Shown here: piece by piece, positions 32,983 through 41,407 of the stretch
Numbering within the stretch: position 1 is the stretch's first letter
Layout: every line of letters starts with the position of its first letter
Assembly: GCF_014648995.1 (NCBI RefSeq)
Contig: NZ_BMSE01000018.1
Span: 124,001 to 188,000 of the forward strand
Reading direction: 5' to 3'
Source of the DNA: Streptomyces massasporeus
GTDB taxonomy: Bacteria > Actinomycetota > Actinomycetes > Streptomycetales > Streptomycetaceae
DNA: 64,000 bases
The notes under the pieces: generated by a model
Database searches by the model: none
What the model saw: only the letters and a program-made list of their open reading frames with translations
Told to the model about the DNA's origin: nothing
Position numbers and translations under genes: made by a program

Positions 32983-33528
32983 TCAGGCACCCAGTGAGCG
33001 GGCCAGCTCCGTCGTCGCCCGGGCGATCTCGCCGTCCTCGTCCGCCATCAGCCGGCCGAGCTCGTCGCGCCGGGCCCGCACGGCCTGGCGCGCCGCACGC
33101 TCCCACACCACCGGATTCTCCCGGTGGTTGAGCAGCTTCGGATAGACGGCCGCGGTGCTCTCCCACTGCCGGGCGTCGGCGATGTTCTTGAGCAGCCCGA
33201 TGATCTGCGCCCGGCAGGTCACCTGCGGCAGCTTCGCCAGCTCCCACAGGAACGGAACCGTGGCCGCGGTCGCCTGTTCGACCACGAAGCCGAACTGGCA
33301 GATCCGTTTCCGCAGGTCGTCGAGGGCGGAGCGGGCGGTGTCGGCATCACCCAGGGCGATGCCGTCGAGCAGGTGGGGAATGGCCGCCGCCGAGCCGGTG
33401 GAGTCCTGGATGTCGCCCCACGGCACGCGGTCCAGTGCCGTGAGCGGCGTCTTCCGGGCCACCCCGCTCGGGGCGTCGGGGCGCTGGGGGCGCTCGCTGC
33501 TCGGGTGTTCCGTCGAAGCGCTGCGCAT
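32983..33528 (-). CDS. Hypothetical protein, possibly HEAT-like
   Basis: 181 residues from ATG 33528. The first 30 residues are polar and probably disordered. The rest is helical, with repeated hydrophobic pairs that suggest HEAT-like or armadillo-like packing: AAIPHLLDGIALGDADTARS, VEQATAATVPFLWELAKLPQ, VTCRAQIIGLLKNIADARQW, PVVWERAARQAVRARRDELG. Similar streptomycete proteins are annotated as hypothetical. It is 28 bp downstream of the HATPase gene on the same strand and may be its cotranscribed partner. No catalytic motif is seen. Confidence 0.65.
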   Translation of the reverse strand: MRSASTEHPSSERPQRPDAPSGVARKTPLTALDRVPWGDIQDSTGSAAAIPHLLDGIALGDADTARSALDDLRKRICQFGFVVEQATAATVPFLWELAKLPQVTCRAQIIGLLKNIADARQWESTAAVYPKLLNHRENPVVWERAARQAVRARRDELGRLMADEDGEIARATTELARSLGA

Positions 33529-33556
33529 GGCGAGGGGCCTTTCCGCGGCAGTCGTG

Positions 33557-34141
33557 TCAGAGGGGTGGGCAGGGTGTGGCCGGCCGGGTCGACAACCTGG
33601 CCCAGACGGTCTTGCCCGCGGGGGGAGTGGGGGCCCAGCCCCACTCCTCGGACAGGGCGTCGACGATGCAGAGCCCCCGGCCGTGCTCCTCCAGCGAGAC
33701 GCCGGCCGGCGTGTACACGGGCGGGTGGTCGTCGGCGTCGGCGACGGTGACCAGCAGATGGGTGGGGTCCAGGAGGAATCCGAGCCGGATCTCCGGAACA
33801 CCCGGGCATCTTCGCGCCGCGTGCGTCGCGGCGTTGGCGGTGAGTTCGGTGATGACGAGCGTCGCGTCGTCGCAGCGGTGGTCGAGGGACCAGCCGCACA
33901 GGGTGTCGCGGGTGAAGGACCGGGCTCGTGCGAACCCCTCCCGGCTGCACTCGACACGCAGGACGGTCGAGGCGGACAGGGCACCCGAGAACTGCGGCAG
34001 TGTCCTCGGCACCGAGGGCGGGCTCCCGTACGACGGGACCGTGTGCGGGCCGGCCGGCGTGGACTGGCCCGCCCCGGGAGCGCCTGCGTGCGCCGCAGCC
34101 CCACTCGGCGGCCGGAGCACGTGCTGCGCAGGTGATGACAC
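33557..34141 (-). CDS. RsbW-like ATP-binding protein (HATPase, anti-sigma factor family)
   Basis: 194 residues from GTG 34141; about 55 N-terminal residues are low-complexity, so the true start may be further in. The GHKL ATPase fold covers about 60-185: CDDATLVITELTANAATHAA (N box), LLVTVADADDHPP, and GVSLEEHGRGLCIVDALSEE (G box). In streptomycetes such stand-alone ATPases commonly sit beside DUF397/XRE pairs, the whiJ/abaA-like arrangement seen here. Its partner could be the DUF397 protein or an anti-anti-sigma factor. It is divergent from the DUF397 gene, and the gap holds operator-like repeats. Confidence 0.8.
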   Translation of the reverse strand: MSSPAQHVLRPPSGAAAHAGAPGAGQSTPAGPHTVPSYGSPPSVPRTLPQFSGALSASTVLRVECSREGFARARSFTRDTLCGWSLDHRCDDATLVITELTANAATHAARRCPGVPEIRLGFLLDPTHLLVTVADADDHPPVYTPAGVSLEEHGRGLCIVDALSEEWGWAPTPPAGKTVWARLSTRPATPCPPL

Positions 34142-34223
34142 GGCATCTCCCCGATGCGACGTCAGGACGCGGCGTCAGCCCGGGGGTTGACGCCGCAGCT
34201 ATTATCCACGCTGAAGGCGCTCG

Positions 34224-34252
34224 CGTGCAATTGCACGAGAAATTGCGTGAGA
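34224..34252. promoter_or_regulatory. Operator candidate in the HATPase-DUF397 divergent region
   Basis: CGTGCAATTGCACG (34224-34237) is a perfect 14-bp palindrome. Overlapping it, AATTGCACGAGA (34229-34240) and AATTGCGTGAGA (34241-34252) are adjacent direct repeats matching at 10 of 12 positions. The region lies between starts at 34141 (-) and 34371 (+). The local A+T content is high for this genome. The XRE protein at 34755 is the natural candidate to bind it (inference). Confidence 0.5.
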
Positions 34253-34370
34253 ATCAAGCCGTTGTGGGTACGCAAGCCGGGACGAGTGCGGTCGAAGGGA
34301 CGCGGCCGGGCTCGGACGAACGGCCGGCACACCGTGTGCGGCGGGGAACGAGAACAGCAAGGAGACTGCG

Positions 34371-34601
34371 GTGCCACCAGTGCAGAACGGAGTGCAGGCA
34401 AGCTCGTTGGAAGCCTGCTGGATGAAGAGCCGGCACAGCAACGCCGAGGGCAACTGCGTCGAAGTCGCCCCCCTCGTCGACGGCGGGATCGCGATGCGCA
34501 ACTCCCGCGACCCCGACGGACCCGCCCTCGTCTACACGTCGGCGGAGGTCGCGGCCTTCCTGGCCGGAGCGAAGGACGGCGAGTTCGACCACCTGTTGTG
34601 A
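34371..34601 (+). CDS. DUF397 protein
   Basis: 76 residues from GTG 34371, with AAGGAG seven bases upstream. The family signature is complete: WMKSRHSNAEGNCVEVAPLV, DGGIAMRNSRDPDGPALVYT, SAEVAAFLAGAKDGEFDHLL. DUF397 proteins are small partners of XRE-DUF5753 regulators in streptomycetes (for example in the whiJ and abaA clusters), where they modulate the regulator and so development or antibiotic production. Here the XRE gene follows by 153 bp with its own -10-like TAGTGT (34715-34720). Confidence 0.9.
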   Translation: MPPVQNGVQASSLEACWMKSRHSNAEGNCVEVAPLVDGGIAMRNSRDPDGPALVYTSAEVAAFLAGAKDGEFDHLL

Positions 34602-34754
34602 GGGGGCGGTGACGGCCCGCCCGCGGCGCGACGCCCTCAGGGCGAAGCGGAGCCCAACTCCCTACTTCTGCGGGGGCGCTGCGGGCGGATGCGTGAAGGC
34701 CCGGTGAAGTGCGATAGTGTTAGTCGCCCTTGTGCCGGTCTGCTGGGAGTCAGG

Positions 34755-35669
34755 ATGTCCGCCGCGTCGCATCGCATCTCCCGCCTGGAACCCTATCTGG
34801 ACAGGCCCGAGCCCGCGCCGACTCTGCTGAAGATGCTGGTCGGTGTGCAGCTCGCCGGCTTCCGCGAGGACGCCCGGCTCGCCCAGGACCAGGCGGCGCG
34901 CGCTGTCGGGTTCAGTGCCGCGAAGTTGTCCCGCATCGAGTCGGGCAAGGGCCGCCGCCCGCCGACGGAGAACGACGTCCGCGCGCTGCTGGAGCTGTAC
35001 GGCACCGACGACTACGAAGCCTCCGTGCTGCTCAAGCTGCTGCAGCGGGCCGGGGAGCCGGGCTGGTGGCAGCGGTACGACAAGCGGCTGATGCCCGAGT
35101 GGTTCGACCGGCTGGTCGGGCTGCAGGAGGCCGCGGCCACCATCCGTACCTTCGAGATCCAGTACGTGCCCGGCCTGTTGCAGACGCCCGCCTACACCAA
35201 GGCCGTGGTGGAGCGCGGCCTGCCCAACGCGCCGGCCGGTGAGGTGGAGCGGCGCGTCGAACTGCGCAGGCACCGCACCCGGTTGCTGTCGCGGACCGAC
35301 GCCCCGCAGCTGTGGGCGATCATCGACGAGTCCGTGCTGCTGCGCGTCCTCGGCAGCACCGAGGTCATGCGGGAGCAGCTCGCGCACCTCGTCGAGATGG
35401 CCGAGCGTTCCCACGTAACCTTGCAGATCGTGCCGTTGAGCGTCACCAACGCCTCGGCACCGGCCATTCCGATCACGTATCTGCGCTTCGGCGGCCTCGA
35501 TCTCCCCGATGTGGTCTACCTGGAGCACATCAAGAGCGCGAACTTCCTCGAGGACCGGGACGAGACCGAGGAGTACCGGATCGCACTGGACCGGCTCGCG
35601 GACGAGGCGCTCAAGCCCCGTGACTCGATGGAGCTGCTGCGGCAGACCATGGAGCAGCGCTACCCGTGA
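34755..35669 (+). CDS. XRE-DUF5753 regulator (WhiJ/AbaA-like)
   Basis: 304 residues from ATG 34755 (GGAGTCAGG upstream). The HTH is at about 30-80 (LAGFREDARLAQDQAARAVG, FSAAKLSRIESGKGRRPPTE) and the DUF5753 ligand/partner domain at about 115-295 (MPEWFDRLVGLQEAAATIRT, FEIQYVPGLLQTPAYTKAVV, HVTLQIVPLSVTNASAPAIP). Family members bind DNA next to their own DUF397 gene and act in colony development. With the neighbouring ATPase this completes a typical three-part set. It is followed by a strong bidirectional terminator. Confidence 0.9.
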   Translation: MSAASHRISRLEPYLDRPEPAPTLLKMLVGVQLAGFREDARLAQDQAARAVGFSAAKLSRIESGKGRRPPTENDVRALLELYGTDDYEASVLLKLLQRAGEPGWWQRYDKRLMPEWFDRLVGLQEAAATIRTFEIQYVPGLLQTPAYTKAVVERGLPNAPAGEVERRVELRRHRTRLLSRTDAPQLWAIIDESVLLRVLGSTEVMREQLAHLVEMAERSHVTLQIVPLSVTNASAPAIPITYLRFGGLDLPDVVYLEHIKSANFLEDRDETEEYRIALDRLADEALKPRDSMELLRQTMEQRYP

Positions 35670-35675
35670 CGCACG

Positions 35676-35716
35676 GATGCCTCGCGTGGGACGAAGACCG
35701 TCCCGCGCGAGGCATC
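35676..35716. terminator. Bidirectional terminator between the XRE and methyltransferase genes
   Basis: An 18-bp stem (35676-35693 with 35699-35716) broken only by one G-T pair, loop AAGAC, sits between stops at 35669 (+) and 35724 (-). Confidence 0.8.
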
Positions 35717-35723
35717 GGCGTGG

Positions 35724-36551
35724 TCACTTCTCCAGGGGGATCCGTCCGACGCCGCCGAACTCGATCCACTCGTGCGTGAGCTGACGGGGCGTCACCTCGG
35801 TGTCCGGGCGCCAGGTGGACACCTCCACGAGCCCCGGCTCCAGGATCTCCAGGCCCTCGAAGTACGTCTCCACGTCCTTCGGTTCGCGCACGCGGCCCCA
35901 GTTGCCATGGGTCGCCTGGTCCATGAAGTTCGTGACGAAGGCCCGGACCTCCGGGTCCTCGCTGACCAGCTGGCACATCACCATGAAGCTGCCGGGCGCC
36001 AGCCGTTCCCGCACGCGGCGGGCCACCGCGACCGGTCCGTCCGTGTCGCTGTCCGGGATGCAGTGGAAGACCGAGTTGAAGAGCACGCACACCGGCTCGG
36101 AGAAGTCGATCAGCCGCTTGGTGTCGGCGTGCCCGAAGATCTGGTCGGTCTCGCGGAGGTCCGCGTGGATGACCGTCGTCCGCTCGTCCTGCTCCAGCAG
36201 CGCACGGCCATGGACGAGCACCATCGGGTCGTTGTCCACGTAGACCACGTGGGTCGTGGGGTCGATGCGCTGGGCGACCTGGTGCACGTTGTCCTGCGTC
36301 GGCAGGCCGGATCCGTGGTCCAGGTACTGCCGGATGCCGTACTCCTCGGAGAGGGTCTTCACGACCCGCTGGAGGAAGCGCCGGTTGTTCAGGGCGAGAC
36401 GGCGCGTGCTCGGCACGACCTTGTCGAGTTCCTCGCACGCGGCGCGGTCGGCCGCGTAGTTGTCCTTGCCGCCCAGGTAGTGGTCGTACATGCGCGCTGC
36501 CGTCGGCACGTTCGCGTCGATCTCGGTGGACAGCTGCTTCTCGGAGTGCAT
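35724..36551 (-). CDS. DUF574-type SAM-dependent methyltransferase
   Basis: 275 residues from ATG 36551. The start NVPTAARMYDHYLGGKDNYA and the SAM-binding part IRQYLDHGSGLPTQDNVHQV, VVYVDNDPMVLVHGRALL mark the DUF574 family, which is expanded in streptomycetes with dozens of paralogues. A methyl acceptor is not known for most of them. They often lie next to XRE/DUF397 genes, as here, though convergent. The remaining features (VRERLAPGSFMVMCQLVSED and a short C-terminal sheet) agree with a complete enzyme. Confidence 0.88.
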   Translation of the reverse strand: MHSEKQLSTEIDANVPTAARMYDHYLGGKDNYAADRAACEELDKVVPSTRRLALNNRRFLQRVVKTLSEEYGIRQYLDHGSGLPTQDNVHQVAQRIDPTTHVVYVDNDPMVLVHGRALLEQDERTTVIHADLRETDQIFGHADTKRLIDFSEPVCVLFNSVFHCIPDSDTDGPVAVARRVRERLAPGSFMVMCQLVSEDPEVRAFVTNFMDQATHGNWGRVREPKDVETYFEGLEILEPGLVEVSTWRPDTEVTPRQLTHEWIEFGGVGRIPLEK

Positions 36552-36714
36552 CGTTCCCCCTGCAAGGTGCCGCGCCAACGGACTGGCTGGACAGGAAGTA
36601 CATCCTAGGGAGCGGGAGTTGGGCGGTGCCAGCCCACTGGCGAAGGTGCCCACGATCGAACGACAAGATGATGGCCGACCGTGCCGCCCATGTGCCGTAT
36701 GTAACCATTCATGA

Positions 36715-37152
36715 ACCGTCCGTCTCGCCGACGCGGGGCGCGACCACGGCCTCGACCTGGCCGGTCCTCGCGACCACCCGTGTCCCGAGGCGCTCGCCTC
36801 GCTCCGGGAGGAGGCCTCGGGAGCCCTCGGCCGGCGCCCCGGGAGCGGACTGCTCCTGCTGATCTATCTGCGGGACCTGCACCTGGCGGCCGCACGGAAC
36901 TCGCTTCACTGGCAGATGCTCGCCCGGGTGGCACAGGCCACCCGGGACGAGCGGCTGCCGGCGCTCGTCGCCGACCGTCATCCGCGGACGCTCCGGCAGC
37001 TCCGCTGGACCCACACCATGATCAAGGTCCTGGCCCGCAGCTGCCGGCCAGTGTCTGACCGGGGCCGTCACCTCCGCCAAGGTCACTTCCGCCAGGGGCA
37101 TCGCCGTCACGGTCACCGTCGCTGCGCGGCGATCAGCGACCGGTACCAGTGA
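36715..37152 (+). pseudogene. Startless coding remnant beside the beta-glucosidase gene
   Basis: An open frame from 36715 to the stop at 37152 contains a protein-like helical sequence (EALASLREEASGALGRRPGS, LLLIYLRDLHLAAARNSLHW, DERLPALVADRHPRTLRQLR) but no start codon before the internal ATG at 36916. An ATG at 36711 lies in another frame and a one-base indel would restore a full gene. After about 37050 the sequence becomes Arg/His-rich and looks non-coding. I read this as a recently damaged gene of unknown family. Confidence 0.4.
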
Positions 37153-38492
37153 TAGCTGTCCTTGGGGGTCCGCTGCTGCGTGGCGTAGTCGACGCGGACG
37201 ATTCCGAAACGCTTGTCATAGCCGAAGGCCCACTCGAAGTTGTCCAGGAGCGACCACACGTAGTAGCCGCGCACGTCCACCCCGGCGTCCATCGCGGCCC
37301 GCAGGGCGGTGAGATGATCGCGCAGGTAGGCAACCCGGTCAGCGTCGTGGACGGCCCCGTCGGGGCTCACCTCGTCCTCCTCCGCCGAGCCGTTCTCGGT
37401 GATGTGGACGGGCGGCAGCGCGTCGCCGTACTGCTTCTTGAGGTCCACGAGCAGGTCCGTGAAGGTGTGGGGTGCGACGGCCCAGCCCATGGCGGTGCGG
37501 CGCACGTCGGGCAGGGGTACCTCCTCGTACCGGTTGTCCGTCGCGACGCGCCGCGACGGGTCGCTCTCGCGGTGCGGGGCGTCGGCCACCACGATCGGCC
37601 GGTAGTAGTTGATGCCGAGGAAGTCGAGCGGTTGGGAGATCAGTTCCAGGTCGCCGCCCCGGCGGAAGCTCTGACCGGTGATCAACGCACCCCAGGTGTC
37701 CTCCTCGGTGGCCGGGTAGCGACCCCTGAGGATCGGCTCGGTCCACACGAGGTTGTGCAGGGTGTCGGCCCGGGTCACGGCTCCGTCGTCGGCGGGGGAG
37801 CGGGTCGAGGGCAGGTGGTGGTCGAGGTTGAGGGTGATGCCCACCTCGCGCACTCCGGCCGCCCGCAGTGCCTGTACGGCCAGGCCGTGCCCGACCAGCA
37901 GGTGGTGTGCGGCGGCGAGCGCGCCGTGGCCCTCGCGGGCGCCGGGGGCGTGCCGGCCGACGGAGTAGCCGAGGAAGGCACTGCACCACGGCTCGTTGAG
38001 GGTGATCCAGCGCGGCACCCGGTCGCCCAGGTGCTCCGCGACGACGGCCGCGTACTCACCGAACCGCTCCGCGGTCTCCCGCACCCGCCAGCCGCCGCCG
38101 TCCTCCAGGGCCTGCGGAAGATCCCAGTGGTAGAGCGTGGCGGCGGGCTCGATCCCCGCCGCCAGGAGCTCGTCGACCAGCCGCGAGTAGAAGTCCAGCC
38201 CCTTGACGTTCACCTGGCCGGGCCCGTCCGGCACGATCCGCGGCCAGGCGATCGAGAACCGGTAGGAGTCCACGCCCAGCTCGCGCAGCAACGCCACGTC
38301 CTGCGGATACCGGTGGTAGTGGTCACAGGCGACATCACCGGTGTCGCCGTTCGCCACCCGTCCCGGGGTGTGGCTGTAGGTGTCCCAGATGGACGGCCCG
38401 CGCCCGTCCTCCCGCACCGCCCCCTCGATCTGGTAAGAGGCGGTCGCGGCCCCGAACACGAAGCCGGGCGGAAAACTCGGGAAGTCGGTCAT
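37113..38492 (-). CDS. GH1 beta-glucosidase
   Basis: 459 residues, cytoplasmic (no signal peptide). GH1 signatures: FPPGFVFGAATASYQIEGAV at the start, the acid/base glutamate in WITLNEPWCSAFLGY at about residue 165, the nucleophile in VHITENGSAEEDE at about 360, and YYVWSLLDNFEWAFGYDKRF. It hydrolyses beta-linked disaccharides or oligosaccharides to monosaccharides after uptake. ATG 38492 follows GAGGG at very short distance; an ATG four codons upstream (38504) is equally possible. No sugar transporter is adjacent, so it is not part of a typical ceb-like operon. Confidence 0.92.
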   Translation of the reverse strand: MTDFPSFPPGFVFGAATASYQIEGAVREDGRGPSIWDTYSHTPGRVANGDTGDVACDHYHRYPQDVALLRELGVDSYRFSIAWPRIVPDGPGQVNVKGLDFYSRLVDELLAAGIEPAATLYHWDLPQALEDGGGWRVRETAERFGEYAAVVAEHLGDRVPRWITLNEPWCSAFLGYSVGRHAPGAREGHGALAAAHHLLVGHGLAVQALRAAGVREVGITLNLDHHLPSTRSPADDGAVTRADTLHNLVWTEPILRGRYPATEEDTWGALITGQSFRRGGDLELISQPLDFLGINYYRPIVVADAPHRESDPSRRVATDNRYEEVPLPDVRRTAMGWAVAPHTFTDLLVDLKKQYGDALPPVHITENGSAEEDEVSPDGAVHDADRVAYLRDHLTALRAAMDAGVDVRGYYVWSLLDNFEWAFGYDKRFGIVRVDYATQQRTPKDSYHWYRSLIAAQRR

Positions 38493-38715
38493 GCCCTCAA
38501 CCATGCCCGGTGGCAGTCACGGTGTAGCCCGAGGTGATCGGGAGCGGCGCGTGGGAAGCGGCACCATCGCCCGGCGCCCGGCGCCCGTGCGGCACCAGCG
38601 CCCTGCGCCCGCTACGTGAACCGTTAACCTGGAAATACGAGAATTGATCGGAAGTCGAGGGCGTGTCCGTAACCGCTATTCTCACGGCCCCGGCCGCTTT
38701 TCCCAGGAGAAACTC

Positions 38716-40398
38716 ATGGGCGACTATTACGATCTCGGCACCTACAGCCGTCCCGTCACCACGTCCTCCGCCGATGCCCAACTCTGGTTCGATCGCGGCC
38801 TGATGTGGACGTACGCCTTCCATCACGAGGAAGCGGTCGCCTGCTTCGAAAAGGCGGCCGAGGCCGATCCGGAGTGCGCGATGGCCCATTGGGGCATTGC
38901 CTACGCGCTCGGCCCGAACTACAACAAGCCCTGGGAATTCTTCGACGGCGAGGAACTGGTCCAGACGGTCGAGCGCACGCACGCCGCCGTGGAACGGGCC
39001 CATGAGAAAGCCACCCGCTGCACCCCGGTCGAGCAGGCCCTCATCGGCGCACTGCGGGCCCGCTACCCGCAGTCTCAGGCCGTCGAGGACTGCTCGGTGT
39101 GGAACGAGCCCTACGCGGACGCGATGCGCGTGGTCTACGAACTGGCGCCCGACGACCCGGACATCGCCACCCTCCACGCCGACGCCGCGATGAACCTCAC
39201 CCCCTGGCAGTTGTGGAATCTCAAGACCGGGCAGCCGGCCGAGGGCGCCCGGACCACCGAGGCCAGGGCCGTGCTGGAACGCGCCCTCGCCACCGAGGCC
39301 GCAGTACGCCACCCGGGGATCCTGCACCTCTACATCCACCTGATGGAGATGTCCCCGACACCGGAGCAGGCCCTCACCGTCGCCGACCGCCTGCGCCGCC
39401 TCGTGCCCGACGCCGGGCACCTGCTGCACATGCCCTCGCACCTGGACGTCCTGTGCGGCGACTACCGCCAGGTGGTCTCCGCCAACAGCGACGCGATCGC
39501 CGCCGACGAGAAGTACCACCGGCGGTCCGGCGCGATGAACTTCTACACCCTCTACCGGGCGCACAACCACCACTTCAAGATCTACGGCGCCATGTTCCTC
39601 GGCCAGGCACAGGTCGCCCTCGACACCGCCGCCCAGCTGGAAGCCGCCATCCCCGAGGACCTGCTCCGCGTCCAGAGCCCCCCGATGGCCGACTGGCTGG
39701 AGGCCTTCCTGGCCATGCGCGTGCACGTCCTGATCCGCTTCGGCCGCTGGGCCGAGATCCTCGAACTGCCCGCCCCCGTCGACCCGGATCTCTACGCGAC
39801 GACCGTCGCCATGCGGCACTACGCCCGAGGCGTCGCCCTCTCCGCGACCGGCGAGGTCGACCGGGCGGAGGCCGAGCGCGAGTTGTTCCGCGCTGCGGTG
39901 GGCCGGGTGCCCGGGACGCGGATGCTGTTCAACAACACCTGCGAGGACATCCTCGCCATCGCCTCCGCCATGCTGGACGGCGAACTCGAATACCGCAGGG
40001 GCCGGCACGACCTCGCCTTCGCCGCCCTGGAACGCTCCATCGAACTCGACGACAACCTGCCCTACGACGAGCCCTGGGGCTGGATGCAGCCCACCCGTCA
40101 CGCCTACGGCGCGCTGCTGCTGGAACAGGGCCGCGTGGCGGAGGCGGAAGCCGTCTACCGTGCCGACCTCGGCCTCGACGACACCCTGCCCCGCCCGCTC
40201 CAGCACCCCAACAACGTCTGGGCGCTGCACGGCTTCCACGAGTGCCTGCTCCGCACGGGCAAGACCGGCGAGGCGGCCCTCGTGGCCCACCAGCTCACGC
40301 TCGCGACCGCGCTGGCCGATGTGCCGATCCACGCGTCCTGCTACTGCCGCCTGGACACCACGCCCGGCCCGCAGGCGGCCGACGGGTGCTGTCACTGA
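38716..40398 (+). CDS. TPR-containing protein of unknown function
   Basis: 560 residues from ATG 38716 (CAGGAGA upstream). Tetratricopeptide-like helices begin at once (LWFDRGLMWTYAFHHEEAVA, CFEKAAEADPECAMAHWGIA) and recur near the C-terminus (YGALLLEQGRVAEAEAVYRA). Between lie conserved segments rich in His and Trp: HPGILHLYIHLMEMSPTPEQ, DAGHLLHMPSHLDVLCGDYR, HNHHFKIYGAMFLGQ. The clustered histidines in YIH, HMPSH and HNHH suggest a metal site. The end, CYCRLDTTPGPQAADGCCH, is Cys-rich. Similar proteins occur in streptomycetes and some Bacteroidetes without known role. It has no signal peptide. Confidence 0.8.
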   Translation: MGDYYDLGTYSRPVTTSSADAQLWFDRGLMWTYAFHHEEAVACFEKAAEADPECAMAHWGIAYALGPNYNKPWEFFDGEELVQTVERTHAAVERAHEKATRCTPVEQALIGALRARYPQSQAVEDCSVWNEPYADAMRVVYELAPDDPDIATLHADAAMNLTPWQLWNLKTGQPAEGARTTEARAVLERALATEAAVRHPGILHLYIHLMEMSPTPEQALTVADRLRRLVPDAGHLLHMPSHLDVLCGDYRQVVSANSDAIAADEKYHRRSGAMNFYTLYRAHNHHFKIYGAMFLGQAQVALDTAAQLEAAIPEDLLRVQSPPMADWLEAFLAMRVHVLIRFGRWAEILELPAPVDPDLYATTVAMRHYARGVALSATGEVDRAEAERELFRAAVGRVPGTRMLFNNTCEDILAIASAMLDGELEYRRGRHDLAFAALERSIELDDNLPYDEPWGWMQPTRHAYGALLLEQGRVAEAEAVYRADLGLDDTLPRPLQHPNNVWALHGFHECLLRTGKTGEAALVAHQLTLATALADVPIHASCYCRLDTTPGPQAADGCCH

Positions 40399-40408
40399 CC
40401 TCGGCGGA

Positions 40409-41053
40409 TCACGGCCGGTACAGGCCCGCCCGCTCCAGCGCCCTGGTCATGGCCGCCCGGTCCCGCTGCCGCCAGCCGGGATCGGAGGTCAGGGACATCA
40501 GGAGCTCCGGTGTCAGGCGCCGGTTCTCCGCGTGCGCCAGCAGGGACTCCGCGTCCTGGGCCGACGTCGCGCCGTGATCCTCGTCGGCGATCGTGCGCAG
40601 CACATCGGCCCGGTCGACGAAGCGGCTCATGCCGCAGTCGAGACCGTCGTCGTCCAGGGTGCCGGGGTAGGAGGCGCGAGCCCACGCTCCGTCCTCGTAC
40701 CAGTAGACGCAGCCCAGTTGCCACCCGCTCAGCAGATCCTTCAGCTGCTCGTGCGGGAGCCATTGCGGAGCGCCGGCCAGCATGTCGACCGGCGGCTCGT
40801 GCCACTTGGCGCCGCTCGACTCGTCCTCGCCGAAGAGCACGTACCGCCCCTCGCCCCGTGGTGCGAAGCCCCACCACGTGCAGCCGGCGTCGTCCAGATG
40901 GAGCCCCTCGCCGTCCACCCAGGTACCCGTGCGGTGGTGACGCTCCTGCTCACCCTCCGTGGTGGCCTCCAGTACGGCGATGAGCGCCCAGCGCGCCCAC
41001 AGCACCTCGGCCGACGGAAGGTCCCCGGGCAGCCCCGGCCGATTGATGGTCAT
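40409..41053 (-). CDS. Hypothetical protein
   Basis: 214 residues from ATG 41053. Mostly polar and acidic with many tryptophans: AEVLWARWALIAVLEATTEG, CTWWGFAPRGEGRYVLFGED, EQLKDLLSGWQLGCVYWYED. No domain is recognised, and there is no signal or membrane segment. The pattern of short beta strands followed by a helical C-terminus (ESLLAHAENRRLTPELLMSL) resembles small cytoplasmic proteins associated with immunity or toxin neutralisation, but no firm link can be made. It converges on the TPR gene, stops being 10 bp apart. Confidence 0.6.
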   Translation of the reverse strand: MTINRPGLPGDLPSAEVLWARWALIAVLEATTEGEQERHHRTGTWVDGEGLHLDDAGCTWWGFAPRGEGRYVLFGEDESSGAKWHEPPVDMLAGAPQWLPHEQLKDLLSGWQLGCVYWYEDGAWARASYPGTLDDDGLDCGMSRFVDRADVLRTIADEDHGATSAQDAESLLAHAENRRLTPELLMSLTSDPGWRQRDRAAMTRALERAGLYRP

Positions 41054-41193
41054 GCCCCGTCCTCCGGGCTCGTTGATCATGGTCGGGGCAAGGCTCTCAT
41101 GGACCGGACACCCGCGCGGCACGTTTGAGCTGCCCTTTCACGGTCACTCGTGGGGTGACCCCGCAGTCGGACACGACTTGGAGTGAACGAACC

Positions 41194-41367
41194 GTGGCTG
41201 GAGACCAGAAGGGCAAGGCCAAGGCCGAGCAGGCCAAGGGCAAGGCCAAGGAGACGATCGGCCGTGCGGTGGGCAACGAGCGCCTGACGGCCGAGGGCAA
41301 GGCCGAGCAGTCGAAGGGCGACGCCCGGCAGGCCAAGGAGAAGACCAAGGACGTCTTCAAGCACTGA
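41194..41367 (+). CDS. CsbD family stress protein
   Basis: 57 residues from GTG 41194, Lys/Ala/Glu-rich throughout, with GKAKETIGRAVGNERLTAEG, the CsbD signature, then KAEQSKGDARQAKEKTKDVF. CsbD-like proteins are abundant general-stress proteins in many bacteria, are intrinsically flexible, and have no known biochemical activity. In streptomycetes they are often SigB-type dependent. A hairpin terminator follows 13 bases after the stop. Confidence 0.9.
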   Translation: MAGDQKGKAKAEQAKGKAKETIGRAVGNERLTAEGKAEQSKGDARQAKEKTKDVFKH

Positions 41368-41379
41368 GGTCCTGTGGCG

Positions 41380-41407
41380 GTGCCGCGTCCCGTGGCGGAC
41401 GCGGCAC
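41380..41407 (+). terminator. Terminator of the csbD-like gene
   Basis: GTGCCGCGTCC (41380-41390) pairs perfectly with GGACGCGGCAC (41397-41407), loop of six. Confidence 0.75.

Noticed and set aside
38520..38560. GGGAGCG half-site upstream of the beta-glucosidase gene considered as a CebR operator
   Set aside because: The second half of the palindrome is missing.
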